From contig NZ_CP019082.1 in the NCBI RefSeq assembly GCF_001956985.1, forward strand, positions 2,976,001 to 3,040,000: DNA of 64,000 nt. Reading direction: 5' to 3'. The notes beneath the pieces were generated by a model. That model was not told the DNA's origin, made no database searches, and worked only from the letters and a program-made list of their open reading frames with translations. The stretch is from Paludisphaera borealis. GTDB lineage: Bacteria; Planctomycetota; Planctomycetia; Isosphaerales; Isosphaeraceae. Both the position numbers and the translations under genes were made by a program. Below are positions 8,111 to 17,045 of the stretch, in pieces (positions within the stretch are counted from its first letter, which is position 1; the number at the start of each line of letters is the position of its first letter).

Positions 8111-9948
8111 GAGGATTCACTCGGCGATCGGTCGCGGGTTGCGTCGTAACCGTGGGGAAGGAGGCGAGCCGGATGTCCCCGATCTTCGGCGATCGTGAGT
8201 TCGGGATCAAGAGGCTCGCGAGGGCCCGGCCGGGCGATGGCCTGAAAGTCGACGTGGTTCAGGGAGTCGAGGGCCTCGCGATCGGTCTCACGGTCCGGCG
8301 GGGGGGGCGGCTGGTCGGCCGCCTCGATCGGCTGGTGCGTCCGCCACCAGGCCGCTGCTCGCTCGGCCGACCAGTCGTCGGCGTCGGAGCAGGCTTCGAG
8401 GGCGCGGGCCAGGCTGACGACGTCCTGGAAGCGGTCGGCCGGATCTTTCTCAAGGCAGCGCAGGACGACCTCTTCAAGGTCCGGGGGCACGCCGGGGACG
8501 ACGGCGGAGAGGGGCTCGACGGGGTCGCGGGCGTGAGCGATCATCACGGCCATGGCGTCGGGTCCCAGGAACGGCGGCCGGCCGGTCAGCAGGTAGTAGG
8601 CGACCGCGCCGATCCCATAAACGTCGACCCGCGCGTCGGGCTCGTGGTTCCTGACGATCAACTCGGGCGCCATGTAGAGGGGCGATCCGGTGACCACGCC
8701 TTCGAGGGTCAGGACCGACGACCGCTCGTCGTGGATCGGTTTGACCAGGCCGAAATCGAGGATCTTGGCGACGTCGTACTGTCCGCCGCGGTAGGCCGCG
8801 AAGATGTTGGGAGGTTTGAGGTCGCGATGCACCAGGCCCGCCTGGTGCGCCTCGTTCAGGGCGCCGCAGGCTTGCCTGAGGAGGTAGATCACCCGCCCCG
8901 CCGGCAACGGCCCGTGACGGTCGACCAGTTCCTGGAGGCTGCAACCGGGAAGGTACTCCATCACGTAGAAGAACGCGCCGAGGTCGGTTCGGCCGTAGTC
9001 GTAGACCTCGACCGTGTTCCAGTGCGACAGCCTGGCCGTCGCCCGGACTTCCAGCTCGAACCGCGCCAGGGCCGTCGGGTTCTGGTCCAGCTTCTCGTTG
9101 ATCAGCTTGAGTGCGCACGGCCGCTTCAGCAGCGAATGCTCGGCCAGAAAGACGTCGCCCATACCGCCGGCCCCCAGCTTCCGGATCAGCACATACTGAT
9201 TCATCTCGCGAGAATGGAGGACCTCGGCCCGGTATCGGTTGATCGTGTGAGCGCCGTAGACGGCGGTCGAGGCGGCAAGGGTCAGGAGCAGCGCGTGTTC
9301 ACCGAGGTTCTCGAAGCTCAAGGCCGGATGCGTACCCAGGAGCGCCCGAAATGCAGGCGTGGTCAGGGCGAGGGCCGACGGCGCGACGAGCAGGGTCAAG
9401 GCCAGCGGCGCGATCATCCTGGCGGCCCGCCTCGCGTCGTTCGGGATGAAGATCGCATACGTGTAGATAATCAGCAGCATGCAGGACAGGGCGCTTTTGA
9501 GGAAATCGGCCAACTGCCAGGCGCCGTCGGCCTCTACGCCGAGCCGCAGTCGCATCCCCAGATAGATGGCGATGATGAAGTAGACGCCGACCCCTCCAAA
9601 GACCACGGCCTCCATGATTCGAAGCCGCCGGGACGAAGGCTTCCACCCTGTCGAAAGCAGGGCCGTCGCGGCCATCAGCATCACCACGACCACGCCTTGC
9701 AGGTGGAGGATTCCGGTCAGTACGCCCGGACTGAAGGCGTTGACGACGAAGAAGGCGAGGAAGCAGAGCGACAGCACGAACACCGCCGCGCGAAGCCGAC
9801 CGTGGAGCACGTCGCGGATCTCGGACTCGCCCCGGACGCCGGCGCTGGAAACGACCCGACGCCGCGGCGCGAAGCTGTCAGGACACGACGTCCCGGCCGA
9901 CGGGCCGGAGGGAACGGGCCGATCTCCTGGAAAGCCGGCTCCGGACAT
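8107..9948 (-). CDS. Ser/Thr protein kinase with N-terminal six-helix membrane domain
   Basis: A 613-residue protein. Residues 53-236 contain about six hydrophobic helices, the reverse of the usual layout in which a kinase domain precedes one membrane helix. The kinase domain (about 252-530) is complete: GAGGMG glycine loop (259-264), Lys281 in CALKLI, HRDLKPPN catalytic loop (Asp376), DFG (398-400) and MAPEL. The C-terminal tail is Pro/Asp-rich. The membrane part could sense a ligand or the membrane state; no known sensor domain was recognised. It is the first gene of a two-gene unit with the DUF155 protein. Catalytic residues suggest an active kinase. Confidence 0.9.
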   Translation of the reverse strand: MSGAGFPGDRPVPSGPSAGTSCPDSFAPRRRVVSSAGVRGESEIRDVLHGRLRAAVFVLSLCFLAFFVVNAFSPGVLTGILHLQGVVVVMLMAATALLSTGWKPSSRRLRIMEAVVFGGVGVYFIIAIYLGMRLRLGVEADGAWQLADFLKSALSCMLLIIYTYAIFIPNDARRAARMIAPLALTLLVAPSALALTTPAFRALLGTHPALSFENLGEHALLLTLAASTAVYGAHTINRYRAEVLHSREMNQYVLIRKLGAGGMGDVFLAEHSLLKRPCALKLINEKLDQNPTALARFELEVRATARLSHWNTVEVYDYGRTDLGAFFYVMEYLPGCSLQELVDRHGPLPAGRVIYLLRQACGALNEAHQAGLVHRDLKPPNIFAAYRGGQYDVAKILDFGLVKPIHDERSSVLTLEGVVTGSPLYMAPELIVRNHEPDARVDVYGIGAVAYYLLTGRPPFLGPDAMAVMIAHARDPVEPLSAVVPGVPPDLEEVVLRCLEKDPADRFQDVVSLARALEACSDADDWSAERAAAWWRTHQPIEAADQPPPPPDRETDREALDSLNHVDFQAIARPGPREPLDPELTIAEDRGHPARLLPHGYDATRDRSPSESS

Positions 9949-10071
9949 GGGACGCTCACAAGAAAGGGGGCTGCCTCGTCGGCTCCTCGAGATCGTGCAA
10001 GCTCGACGACATCATCACTATACCAACACGACCCCGAAAGCCGCGCCCTCGGGAATTCCCATCAGACGATT

Positions 10072-11187
10072 CTACACCCGATCCGGTGTCGCGAGGGCGA
10101 CGCGGCAACTGCGGGCCTTGATAATCATATACACCGTTTGGCCAGCCGAAAGCGCGAGTAGGCCGGACGCCGGGCCGACGGTGCTCGCCAGCCATCGCAG
10201 GTTGCCGGTGCGAACCACGATCTCGGCCTCGTGACCGTGCGGCACGACCGCCTCGACCACCCCTTCAATCAGGTTGCGGGCGCTCACGCCCGTGACCGGT
10301 TCGAGCGAGAGCAAAACGTCGTCGCCGCGAATCTCGGCGATCATGGCCGTACCGAGGGGATGGTCGACGTGCGGGACGATCAGCGAGGGACCGCCTGTCA
10401 GTTCGAGGCGGGTCGAGCCCTGGTCGGCGGCGTGCTCGGCGACCCGTCCCAGGAAGACGTTGCGAACCCCTTCGAGATGCAGAAAGCCCGCGTGCCGCGA
10501 GTTCGCCAGCACGTCGAGCGGCGAGCCCTCGGCGACGAGTCGGCCGTGCTCGATCAGGAACAGCCGCGTCCCCAGGGCGATCGCTTCCGCCGGGCTGTGG
10601 GTCACGTAAAGCACCGGCAGCCTCTCCGCCTTCTGGACCCGCCGCAGTCCCTCAAGCAGCGCATGGCGATTGGGCAGATCGAGGGCCGACACCGGCTCGT
10701 CGCAGAGCAGGAGCCGGGGCCTCGGGGCCAGCGCGCGAGCCAACCCCACCCGCTGGCGCTCCCCCCCCGAGAGCGTCGACGGCCAACGGTCGAGGAGGTG
10801 CTCGACGCCGCACAGCGCGGCGACCTCGGCAAGCCGCGACGCGCGCCGATCTCGGGCTTCGTGGTTCAGGCCGAAGCCGATGTTCGCGCCAACACGGAGG
10901 TGCGGGAACAGCAGGTCGTCCTGGAAGATCATGCCGATCCGTCGATGCCTCAACCGGACGTCGACGCCCCGGCTGGAGTCGAACAGCACGTCGCCGCCGA
11001 GCGCGATCCGTCCCACGTCCGGCCGGGTCAGTCCGGCGATCAGCCGCAGCAGGGTCGACTTCCCCGAGCCCGACGGCCCGAAGACCACGCCGATCTCGCC
11101 GTCGAGGCTGATGGTCGCGTCGACCGCGAGCCCGTGGTGGACCCGCCGGGTCACCTGAACTTCGAGCACCGGCCGTTGGTCCTTCAA
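10072..11187 (-). CDS. modC: Molybdate ABC transporter, ATP-binding protein ModC
   Basis: A 371-residue ABC ATPase: Walker A GPSGSGKS, Q-loop IFQDDLLFPHL, signature LSGGERQRVGLARAL, Walker B LLLCDEPVSALD and the switch histidine in YVTHS. The C-terminal 140 residues form the TOBE/Mop-like regulatory region found in ModC, seen in EIRGDDVLLSLEPV and AEIVVRTGNLRWLAS. It energises molybdate (or tungstate) import for molybdenum-cofactor enzymes. Its start overlaps the modB stop by 4 bp. Gene order modA-modB-modC supports the call. Confidence 0.92.
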   Translation of the reverse strand: MKDQRPVLEVQVTRRVHHGLAVDATISLDGEIGVVFGPSGSGKSTLLRLIAGLTRPDVGRIALGGDVLFDSSRGVDVRLRHRRIGMIFQDDLLFPHLRVGANIGFGLNHEARDRRASRLAEVAALCGVEHLLDRWPSTLSGGERQRVGLARALAPRPRLLLCDEPVSALDLPNRHALLEGLRRVQKAERLPVLYVTHSPAEAIALGTRLFLIEHGRLVAEGSPLDVLANSRHAGFLHLEGVRNVFLGRVAEHAADQGSTRLELTGGPSLIVPHVDHPLGTAMIAEIRGDDVLLSLEPVTGVSARNLIEGVVEAVVPHGHEAEIVVRTGNLRWLASTVGPASGLLALSAGQTVYMIIKARSCRVALATPDRV

Positions 11188-11855
11188 AGCCGTCTCCCCC
11201 GCTCGGGCAAGGTCCGCTGCACGAATCCGAGCGCGGCGATCGAGATCAGCGAGATCCAGAGCGTCAGCCAGGCTGCCCGCGTCGAGTCGCCTTCCTGCAC
11301 GGCGTCGTAGATCGCCAGAGAGGCCGTCCGCGTGAGTCCCGGAATGTTCCCCGCGACCATCATCGTCGCCCCGAAATCCCCGAGCGCCCGGGCGAACGCG
11401 AGCGCGACCCCGGCGGCCAACCCGCGCCAGGCCAGCGGCAAGGTCACCGACGTGAGGACCGACAGCTCCCCCCTGCCCAGCAGCCTGGCCGCGTCCTCCA
11501 GGCCGGGATCGACGGCCTCGAACGAGCCGCGCGCGGGGAGCAGAAAGAGCGGGAACGCCGCCACCGCCGACGCCAGCACCGCCCCCGACCAGTGGAAGAC
11601 CAGCACGATCCCCAACGACTGGTCGAGCCAGCCCCCGACCCAGGTTCGCTTGCCGAGAAGCTGGAGCAAGAGATACCCGAGGACCGTGGGGGGGAGGACC
11701 AGCGGCAGCACCAGGAACCCCGCCAGGAGCCCCTTGCCCGGAAACCGTCGCCTCGCCAGCAGCAACCCGGCCGGCAACCCCACGGCGACGATCAGGAGCG
11801 TCGCGGCCGCCGCGACCTTCAGCGAGAGCCAGAGCGGGCCGAGATCATCCCCCAT
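11184..11855 (-). CDS. modB: Molybdate ABC transporter permease ModB
   Basis: A 223-residue inner-membrane permease with about five or six helices. The cytoplasmic EAA loop is visible as EDAARLLGRGELSVLTSVTLPLAWRGL, ending in the family's G-x-x-x-x-x-x-x-P spacing, with ARALGDFGATMMVAGNIPG following as in ModB/CysT-type permeases. It overlaps modA upstream by 11 bp and modC downstream by 4 bp, so the three are translationally coupled. It forms the channel through which the ModA-delivered oxyanion crosses the membrane. Confidence 0.92.
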   Translation of the reverse strand: MGDDLGPLWLSLKVAAAATLLIVAVGLPAGLLLARRRFPGKGLLAGFLVLPLVLPPTVLGYLLLQLLGKRTWVGGWLDQSLGIVLVFHWSGAVLASAVAAFPLFLLPARGSFEAVDPGLEDAARLLGRGELSVLTSVTLPLAWRGLAAGVALAFARALGDFGATMMVAGNIPGLTRTASLAIYDAVQEGDSTRAAWLTLWISLISIAALGFVQRTLPERGRRL

Positions 11856-12690
11856 GCGGAGCGCCTTCGCGGGCCGCGGGCGGCTCGGCCTTCTCCCCAG
11901 AAGTCCGGAATCCGTGCGCGCCGAGGATCGACTGCCCGGCCTCGCCGACGACGAAATCGGCGAACCGGCGGGCGCGGTCGAGCTTGTCAGACTGGGCGAC
12001 GACCCCGAGGCCCTGAATCAAGGGGTCGTAAAGCCCAGGATCGACCTGGATCACCTTGAGCGATCCCCCGTCGACGATCAGCGAACGGCTCACGAGCGCC
12101 GCCTCGGCGTCGCCTTGCTCGACGTAAAGGAACGCCTGGCGAACCGATTCGGCGAGAACCAGCTTGGGCCCGAGCGAGCCCCCCAGGCCGGCGCGTTCGA
12201 GAGCCTGGTTCGCGGCCGTCCCATATGGGGCGAACTTGGGATTGGCGATCGCGATCTTGCGGACTTTCGGCTTCACGAGATCGGCGATCCCGTCAACGTC
12301 GCCGCTCGCGGCCCGGTGGACGGCGAGCACCAGCGAGCCCCGCGCGTACGGCTTCACGGAACCCGCCGCGACGACGCCCTCGGTCTCCAGCCCTTCCACG
12401 AACTTCATGTTGGCCGACAGGAAGACGTCGAACGGCGCCCCCTTGCGGATCTGCTCGGCGAGCTGACCCGAAGCGCCGAAGGTCAGGACGACGTCCGCGT
12501 CGTGCGCCTTGTACTTCTCGATCAGATCCGGCAGCACGCGCTGGAGGTCGGCCGCCGCGGCGATCCGCAACGGCTCGGCCTTCTCAGCCTTGGCGGAAGG
12601 CAACAGAGTCGGCTCCGCGCGACCGCAGCCCAGCCCGAGCACGCAAACGACGCTCAGCACGTGGCGAGTCCGCAACCGGTTCAGCACCAC
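11845..12690 (-). CDS. modA: Molybdate-binding lipoprotein ModA
   Basis: A 281-residue periplasmic binding protein. A lipoprotein signal is clear: a hydrophobic segment ending LGLGC, so Cys22 is probably the lipidated residue. The mature part begins LRIAAAADLQRVLPDLIEKY and contains the ModA-type GASGQLAEQIRKGAPFDVFLSA, the oxyanion-binding Ser and main-chain region. It captures molybdate/tungstate and delivers it to ModBC. It heads the operon. No ModE-type site or molybdenum-cofactor riboswitch was recognised in the 190 bp upstream. Confidence 0.9.
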   Translation of the reverse strand: MVLNRLRTRHVLSVVCVLGLGCGRAEPTLLPSAKAEKAEPLRIAAAADLQRVLPDLIEKYKAHDADVVLTFGASGQLAEQIRKGAPFDVFLSANMKFVEGLETEGVVAAGSVKPYARGSLVLAVHRAASGDVDGIADLVKPKVRKIAIANPKFAPYGTAANQALERAGLGGSLGPKLVLAESVRQAFLYVEQGDAEAALVSRSLIVDGGSLKVIQVDPGLYDPLIQGLGVVAQSDKLDRARRFADFVVGEAGQSILGAHGFRTSGEKAEPPAAREGAPHGG

Positions 12691-12816
12691 GACGCACTCC
12701 CTGACGGATCGAGAAACGAGATCGACGCCCAGGCATCGAATCGTACGACCCGCGCCATGATCGCGTCAACCGAGCGCTCGCCTGGCCGGCGCGGGCTGGG
12801 TTCGCCTGAACACGAC

Positions 12817-12848
12817 ACGGCGGCCCCAGCAGGTCTTGGGGCCGCCGT
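12817..12848 (-). terminator. GC-rich hairpin downstream of the PEP-CTERM gene
   Basis: Perfect 12-bp arms, ACGGCGGCCCCA (12817-12828) and its complement (12837-12848), around an 8-nt loop. It lies 35 bp after the stop of the minus-strand PEP-CTERM gene and before modA. No U-tract follows, so it may terminate weakly or act as an mRNA 3'-end stabiliser. Confidence 0.6.
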
Positions 12849-12882
12849 CGTCGGGCGGAGCGTCGAAGAGCTTCCCGTTTGG

Positions 12883-13665
12883 TTACGCCCGCTTGCGAAG
12901 CTTGACGAACAGCGCGGCGACGCCGCAGCCGAGCAGCGCCAGCGAGGCCGGCTCGGGAACGGCGGCGGACGCGGCGTACGGCTCGTAGACGTCCGACTGA
13001 TCCAGCCGGAGGGCGTAAATCTGGGAATGCTGCACGCCGCTGAACGCGATCGAGAAGCCGTCGACACCAGCGATCCCGCTCAGATCCCATTGCAGAATGT
13101 AGGTATTGATATAAAGGGGTTTTGGACCCGTCGGCGAAGCGAATTCGCCATTGTAGACCTGGTCGGTCACGAGCGACAGCGTGGCGGCAAGGTTCTGCGA
13201 CCCGCCGTTGTAGCTCAGGACGGGCAAGGCGTGATTAAAAAAATCGTAACCGAAGGCCTCGCCGATCTGGATCTGGAAAACGACGTTCGCAAGACCAGCA
13301 ACCGGCGTGCCGTCCTGGACGGCCAGTGTACCGCCCAGGGTGTTCTGGGCGGAGGAAAAGCCGCCGAAATAGATCGAACTCCCGCCCGGATAGGCGGCCC
13401 CCGAGAGCTTGGACAGTCCGGCGTCTCCTCCTTGACTCGATCCGATCGGCGCCGGCCAGGCGGCCGATCCTGGGAATCCGCCGTATCCGGGATTCCCCCC
13501 GGCGGTCAAGGACGCGTTCGTCCAGACGTCAGCTTCGGCGGCGCCCGGCAAGCCCGGGTCGATGATGCTCGCCCCCGGGACGAAATCGGCCCGGGCCGAC
13601 GTCGTGAACAAGCCCATCGTCGCGGCGGCCATGAAGCACAAGGCGGTATGACGGAAAACGCTCAT
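12883..13665 (-). CDS. PEP-CTERM sorting-domain protein
   Basis: A 260-residue exported protein. A signal peptide (residues 1-26, ending SARA) precedes a Gly/Ser/Ala-rich beta-strand-like body without recognised catalytic motifs. The C-terminus is a classical PEP-CTERM tripartite tag: VPEPASLALLGCG, a hydrophobic helix, then KLRKRA. In other bacteria exosortase/archaeosortase-type enzymes process such tags, linking the protein to extracellular polysaccharide or biofilm matrix. No sortase gene is in this window. It has its own hairpin downstream and a 650-bp gene-free region upstream. Confidence 0.88.
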   Translation of the reverse strand: MSVFRHTALCFMAAATMGLFTTSARADFVPGASIIDPGLPGAAEADVWTNASLTAGGNPGYGGFPGSAAWPAPIGSSQGGDAGLSKLSGAAYPGGSSIYFGGFSSAQNTLGGTLAVQDGTPVAGLANVVFQIQIGEAFGYDFFNHALPVLSYNGGSQNLAATLSLVTDQVYNGEFASPTGPKPLYINTYILQWDLSGIAGVDGFSIAFSGVQHSQIYALRLDQSDVYEPYAASAAVPEPASLALLGCGVAALFVKLRKRA

Positions 13666-14318
13666 CGTTGCTCATTCCCCTCAGGTCTTAGGTGGATGCG
13701 CGGTGATCCACCGTCAGGTATCTCTGAAGCGTGAGTCGTCCCACAGCCGCGAGCCGACTCACGCGTCGTTTATGTGGAAGGGCCGAGATCGCCGCCCAAC
13801 GTCGTGTCGTGGCGGCGGCGGAACTCTCAGCGTCGAAAATCACTCGAAGAGGAAGCCGTCGTCGGTTTCTCCACGCACGACCACCGAAAGCCGTCCGCTT
13901 CGACCGGGCTCCCCTTCGAGCCTCCTCCGGTGGGTCCGGAGCCAAACCGAAGGACTGTTGATACTGAGATTCAGTCTCAACTGAATCGAGGGTACCTTTG
14001 GGACCATGGTTCGTCAATAAGTTGACAGGAGGCAGCGAAGGAATCCTTTGGGGAGCGTTGTGCGCGGGCTCTGAGGAATCGGAGGGACGGCTCGGGGAGG
14101 CCGCCTGAGATTGCGATGCGCGGCTGAATCGGGTAAGACGAAAACGATCGACGTCTTCCACCCGAGCGGGTACTGGGAGAGTGTCACGAGCCGGGAGCCT
14201 CTTGCTTTTCGTCGTCGTCGATCGGCGAAGCGCGAGGAACGTCCATGCGACGGTGGCCGCTTGAAGCGGGGCGGTCGACGCGGACGCCGGTGTTCTTAGA
14301 GGAAAGGCCGCGCCAGGG
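13666..14318. other. Gene-free region with two hairpins
   Basis: No convincing gene. Two perfect inverted repeats lie next to the PEP-CTERM start: GGTGGAT/ATCCACC (13691-13712) and GCGTGAGTCG/CGACTCACGC (13729-13764). They would sit in the 5' leader or promoter of that minus-strand gene, so they could be regulatory. A minus-strand frame (13688-14161) is Ser/Arg-rich and not protein-like. Confidence 0.5.
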
Positions 14319-15830
14319 ATGAAGACGGAACAGTTTCTCGAACATCATGGCATCAAAGGAAATCCGTTCAGCGAAGAGGACGCGCAGACCGACACGGTCT
14401 TCAAGCGTCGATGTATGGCGACGATCCATCACCCGGCGTGGAACAAGTTCTTCGGCAGTCCGGCCGATCCCTCGACGGCGCTGGTCTTCGGTGAGAAGGG
14501 GAGCGGCAAGACAGCCTTGCGGCTGCAAGCGACGTCGGAGATCGACGAATTCAACAAGGCCAACCCTTCCGAGCGAGTGTTCGTCATCTCCTATGACGAC
14601 TTCAACCCCTACCTGGACAACTTCCGGGTCGCCCTCCATTCGAACGACACGTCGCAGGTCCTCGGCCGGTGGCAGCTTCAGGACCACATGGACGCGATCT
14701 TGTCGCTCGGCGTGACGCAGCTCATCGACCTGCTGACGGCGGAGAAAATCGACCTCTCGGTCCTCAGCCTGGATCAGCGCCGCGACCTCTTGCTGCTGTC
14801 GGCCTTGTACGACGCCTCGACCGGCGAGCCGATCGAGAAGCGATGGAGCCGGCTTCGCCGTCGATCGGGCTTCCGTCCGCTCTGGAGCCGCCGCGATCTT
14901 CAGATCGGCTTCGGCACGACCCTGGCGGTCGTCGCCTTGATCGCCCTCTTCCCCAGCCTGCAAAGCTGGTCGCTGCTCCCCTGGCTGCTGGTCCCACTGG
15001 TCGCTGGCTGGATCTACTGGGGATGGCGGCTGGCCCGCGCCGAGTGGTACGCCCGCGACATCCGCAAGGGCCTGAAGGTGCTCAACCGCGACCCGTCGGC
15101 CCTACGCTGGGAGCTGCTCTGGTTCCAGCCGAGCGAACTCGGCGGCCAGCCGATGCCCACCGCGTCGCGCGGCCGGGCCGAAGAACGCTACGAACTGCTC
15201 CGCAAGTTCCAGGGCGTGCTCAACACGCTCGGCTACGGCGGCGTCGTCGTCCTGATCGACCGGGTCGACGAGCCGCAGCAGATCGAGGGCGACCCCCGCA
15301 AGATGCGCGCGTTCATCTGGCCCCTCCTGGACCACAAGTTCTTGCGCCACCCGGGGATCGGCGTCAAACTCCTGCTGCCGATCGAACTCGCCTACTACCT
15401 TGAGAAGGAAGACAAGGAGTTTTACGACCGCGCCCGGCCCGACAAGCTCAACATGATCAAGCCGCTAAGGTGGACCGGGGCTTCGCTTTACGACCTGGCA
15501 AGCGACCGACTGCGAGCCTGTCGAACGACCCCCTCGGCCAACGGCGACGCCCGCGCCGGCGACTCCCCGATCGAGAAGGCGGCCGACGGCTGGCGGCTCC
15601 GTGCCTTCGTCGACGAGACGATCAGCGACGACTACCTGAAGGACGCCCTGGGCAACCTGCGGACGCCTCGCCACCTGTTCAAGTTCCTGCACCGGCTGAT
15701 CGAGGAACACTGTCACCGTCACACCGAGGACCAGCCGCGCTGGAACGTCGACTACGACACGTTCCGCACCACCTACGCCTCGTACATGCGCGACCTGGAG
15801 GCCTTCGACCGCGGCTACGGCCACGGCTGA
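14319..15830 (+). CDS. KAP-like P-loop ATPase with membrane helices inside the ATPase domain
   Basis: A 503-residue protein. Walker A is GEKGSGKT (58-65) and a Walker B-like strand is VVVLIDRVDEP (309-319). Between them, about residues 196-236, are two hydrophobic helices. Transmembrane segments inserted into the P-loop domain are the hallmark of KAP NTPases, membrane-bound STAND-like ATPases implicated in signalling and phage defence. The C-terminal half (LRTPRHLFKFLHRLIEEH) is helical, as in the AAA/STAND lid region. No partner gene is adjacent: the next gene is a convergent WD40 protein. Function unknown; the family call is an inference from architecture. Confidence 0.65.
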   Translation: MKTEQFLEHHGIKGNPFSEEDAQTDTVFKRRCMATIHHPAWNKFFGSPADPSTALVFGEKGSGKTALRLQATSEIDEFNKANPSERVFVISYDDFNPYLDNFRVALHSNDTSQVLGRWQLQDHMDAILSLGVTQLIDLLTAEKIDLSVLSLDQRRDLLLLSALYDASTGEPIEKRWSRLRRRSGFRPLWSRRDLQIGFGTTLAVVALIALFPSLQSWSLLPWLLVPLVAGWIYWGWRLARAEWYARDIRKGLKVLNRDPSALRWELLWFQPSELGGQPMPTASRGRAEERYELLRKFQGVLNTLGYGGVVVLIDRVDEPQQIEGDPRKMRAFIWPLLDHKFLRHPGIGVKLLLPIELAYYLEKEDKEFYDRARPDKLNMIKPLRWTGASLYDLASDRLRACRTTPSANGDARAGDSPIEKAADGWRLRAFVDETISDDYLKDALGNLRTPRHLFKFLHRLIEEHCHRHTEDQPRWNVDYDTFRTTYASYMRDLEAFDRGYGHG

Positions 15831-15863
15831 CCGGTCGGAGCCTCGCAACCGGCGGAACGATTG

Positions 15864-15892
15864 AGCAGGCGGGCGATGGACGTCCGCCTGCT
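15864..15892. terminator. Hairpin between convergent genes
   Basis: Perfect 9-bp arms AGCAGGCGG (15864-15872) and CCGCCTGCT (15884-15892) lie in the 90-bp gap between the KAP-like gene and the WD40 gene, which converge. It could serve both strands; no strong U-tract on either. Confidence 0.5.
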
Positions 15893-15920
15893 TCATCGAC
15901 CGACGCGTTCCGCGCGAGCC

Positions 15921-17045
15921 TCACGAGTCCTTGAGAGCGAGAGCGGACGACGACTCGTGCGGCAACACGATGCGCTTCAAATAGACCTGGTTGAAGCTTC
16001 CCGAGAAGGCGAGCCAGCGGCCGTCCCTCGAAAAATCGAGCGAGCGGACCCATCCGAGCTCTCGGTCGACCTGGCCGGCGGAGTTTCCGGTCTCAGCGTT
16101 CCAGAACCGAATCCGCTGATCGCCTCCCGCCGAGGCCAGCGTCCGGCCGTCGGGCGAGAAGACCAGGGCGTGGACTTCCGCCGCATGTCCCGGGCAGCGC
16201 GCCTTGATTCGGTTGGTAGTCAGGTCCCAGACCTCGATCTGGCGTGAGTCGGGCCCCAGCCGGCTCAGGGCGATCGTGGCTCCGTCCGGCGACAGGCTGA
16301 AGGCGTGAACTCCCCGGTTCGTCCCATCAAGGCGATCGACCTCGCGACCGCTCCGCGGGTCCCAGAACTTGAGCTCGCCGTCAAAGCTCAGCGAGATGAG
16401 CAACGAGCCGTCAGGAACGTACACCAGTGCTCGAACGACGTCGCGATGTCCGCTCAACACGGCTCGCACCTGGTCGCTTTTCGGCTCCCAGATGCGGATC
16501 TGATGGTCGAAGCTCCCCACGGCCAGACTACGGCCGTCGGGCGCGAACGCCAGCGCCCGGCATGGGCCGAACAGGGCCTTCACCTCCGGAAACGTCTGGC
16601 TGTCCCGCCAGTTCCACATCGTCAGCCCGCACAGGCCGACCGACGCCACCGTACCGCCGTCGGGCGATACCGTCGCGGCGTAGGTCTCGGACGTGCTGGG
16701 CAGGCAGGCCATCTCCTCGCCCAGACTTTGCGGCGAAGGACCAACATCCCAGAGCTTGACCGTCTTGTCCCAGGACGACGAGATCAACGTCTCACCGTCA
16801 GGGGAGAACCGGACGCTCTCCACCAGCCCGACATGGCCTCTGAGGGCGATCATCCCGTCATTCGCGGGGGTCTCGTCGGCGGCGAAGAAAACGCAGAGCG
16901 TCACCAAGACGGCCGCCCCCGCCAGCCCTTCCCATGTGAACAACGACAGCCGGACCCTTCCGCCCGACGCCCTGGTTACAGCGTGGGCGTCATCGTCCAC
17001 AAACTCATCCCGCGCGTCGCGGCCTTGATACGCTCCCGATGCCAT
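15921..17045 (-). CDS. Membrane-anchored WD40-repeat protein (paralogue A)
   Basis: A 374-residue protein with an acidic cytoplasmic N-terminus, one membrane helix (about 38-55) and about six WD40 blades outside. Blade motifs include LRGHVGLVESVRFSPDGETLISSS, FDHQIRIWEP and LVFSPDGRTLASAGGDQRIRFW. ATG 17045 was chosen because GGAGGA lies 9 nt upstream; an in-frame ATG at 17093 lacks one. The pre-helix sequence SGGRVRLSLFTWE resembles SGGVRLSLMSRE in the WD40 protein at 21668-22999, so the two are paralogues. It probably acts as an interaction scaffold or sensor for the nearby kinase; that role is inferred from context. Confidence 0.85.
   Translation of the reverse strand: MASGAYQGRDARDEFVDDDAHAVTRASGGRVRLSLFTWEGLAGAAVLVTLCVFFAADETPANDGMIALRGHVGLVESVRFSPDGETLISSSWDKTVKLWDVGPSPQSLGEEMACLPSTSETYAATVSPDGGTVASVGLCGLTMWNWRDSQTFPEVKALFGPCRALAFAPDGRSLAVGSFDHQIRIWEPKSDQVRAVLSGHRDVVRALVYVPDGSLLISLSFDGELKFWDPRSGREVDRLDGTNRGVHAFSLSPDGATIALSRLGPDSRQIEVWDLTTNRIKARCPGHAAEVHALVFSPDGRTLASAGGDQRIRFWNAETGNSAGQVDRELGWVRSLDFSRDGRWLAFSGSFNQVYLKRIVLPHESSSALALKDS

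Noticed and set aside
8152-10161. Plus-strand frame of 669 codons across the kinase gene
   Set aside because: Antisense shadow of a kinase with complete catalytic motifs.
11332-13734. Plus-strand frame of 800 codons across modAB and a PEP-CTERM gene
   Set aside because: Low-complexity translation antisense to three identified genes.
13688-14161. Minus-strand frame of 157 codons upstream of the PEP-CTERM gene
   Set aside because: Ser/Arg-rich, no ribosome site, and it overlaps two hairpins.
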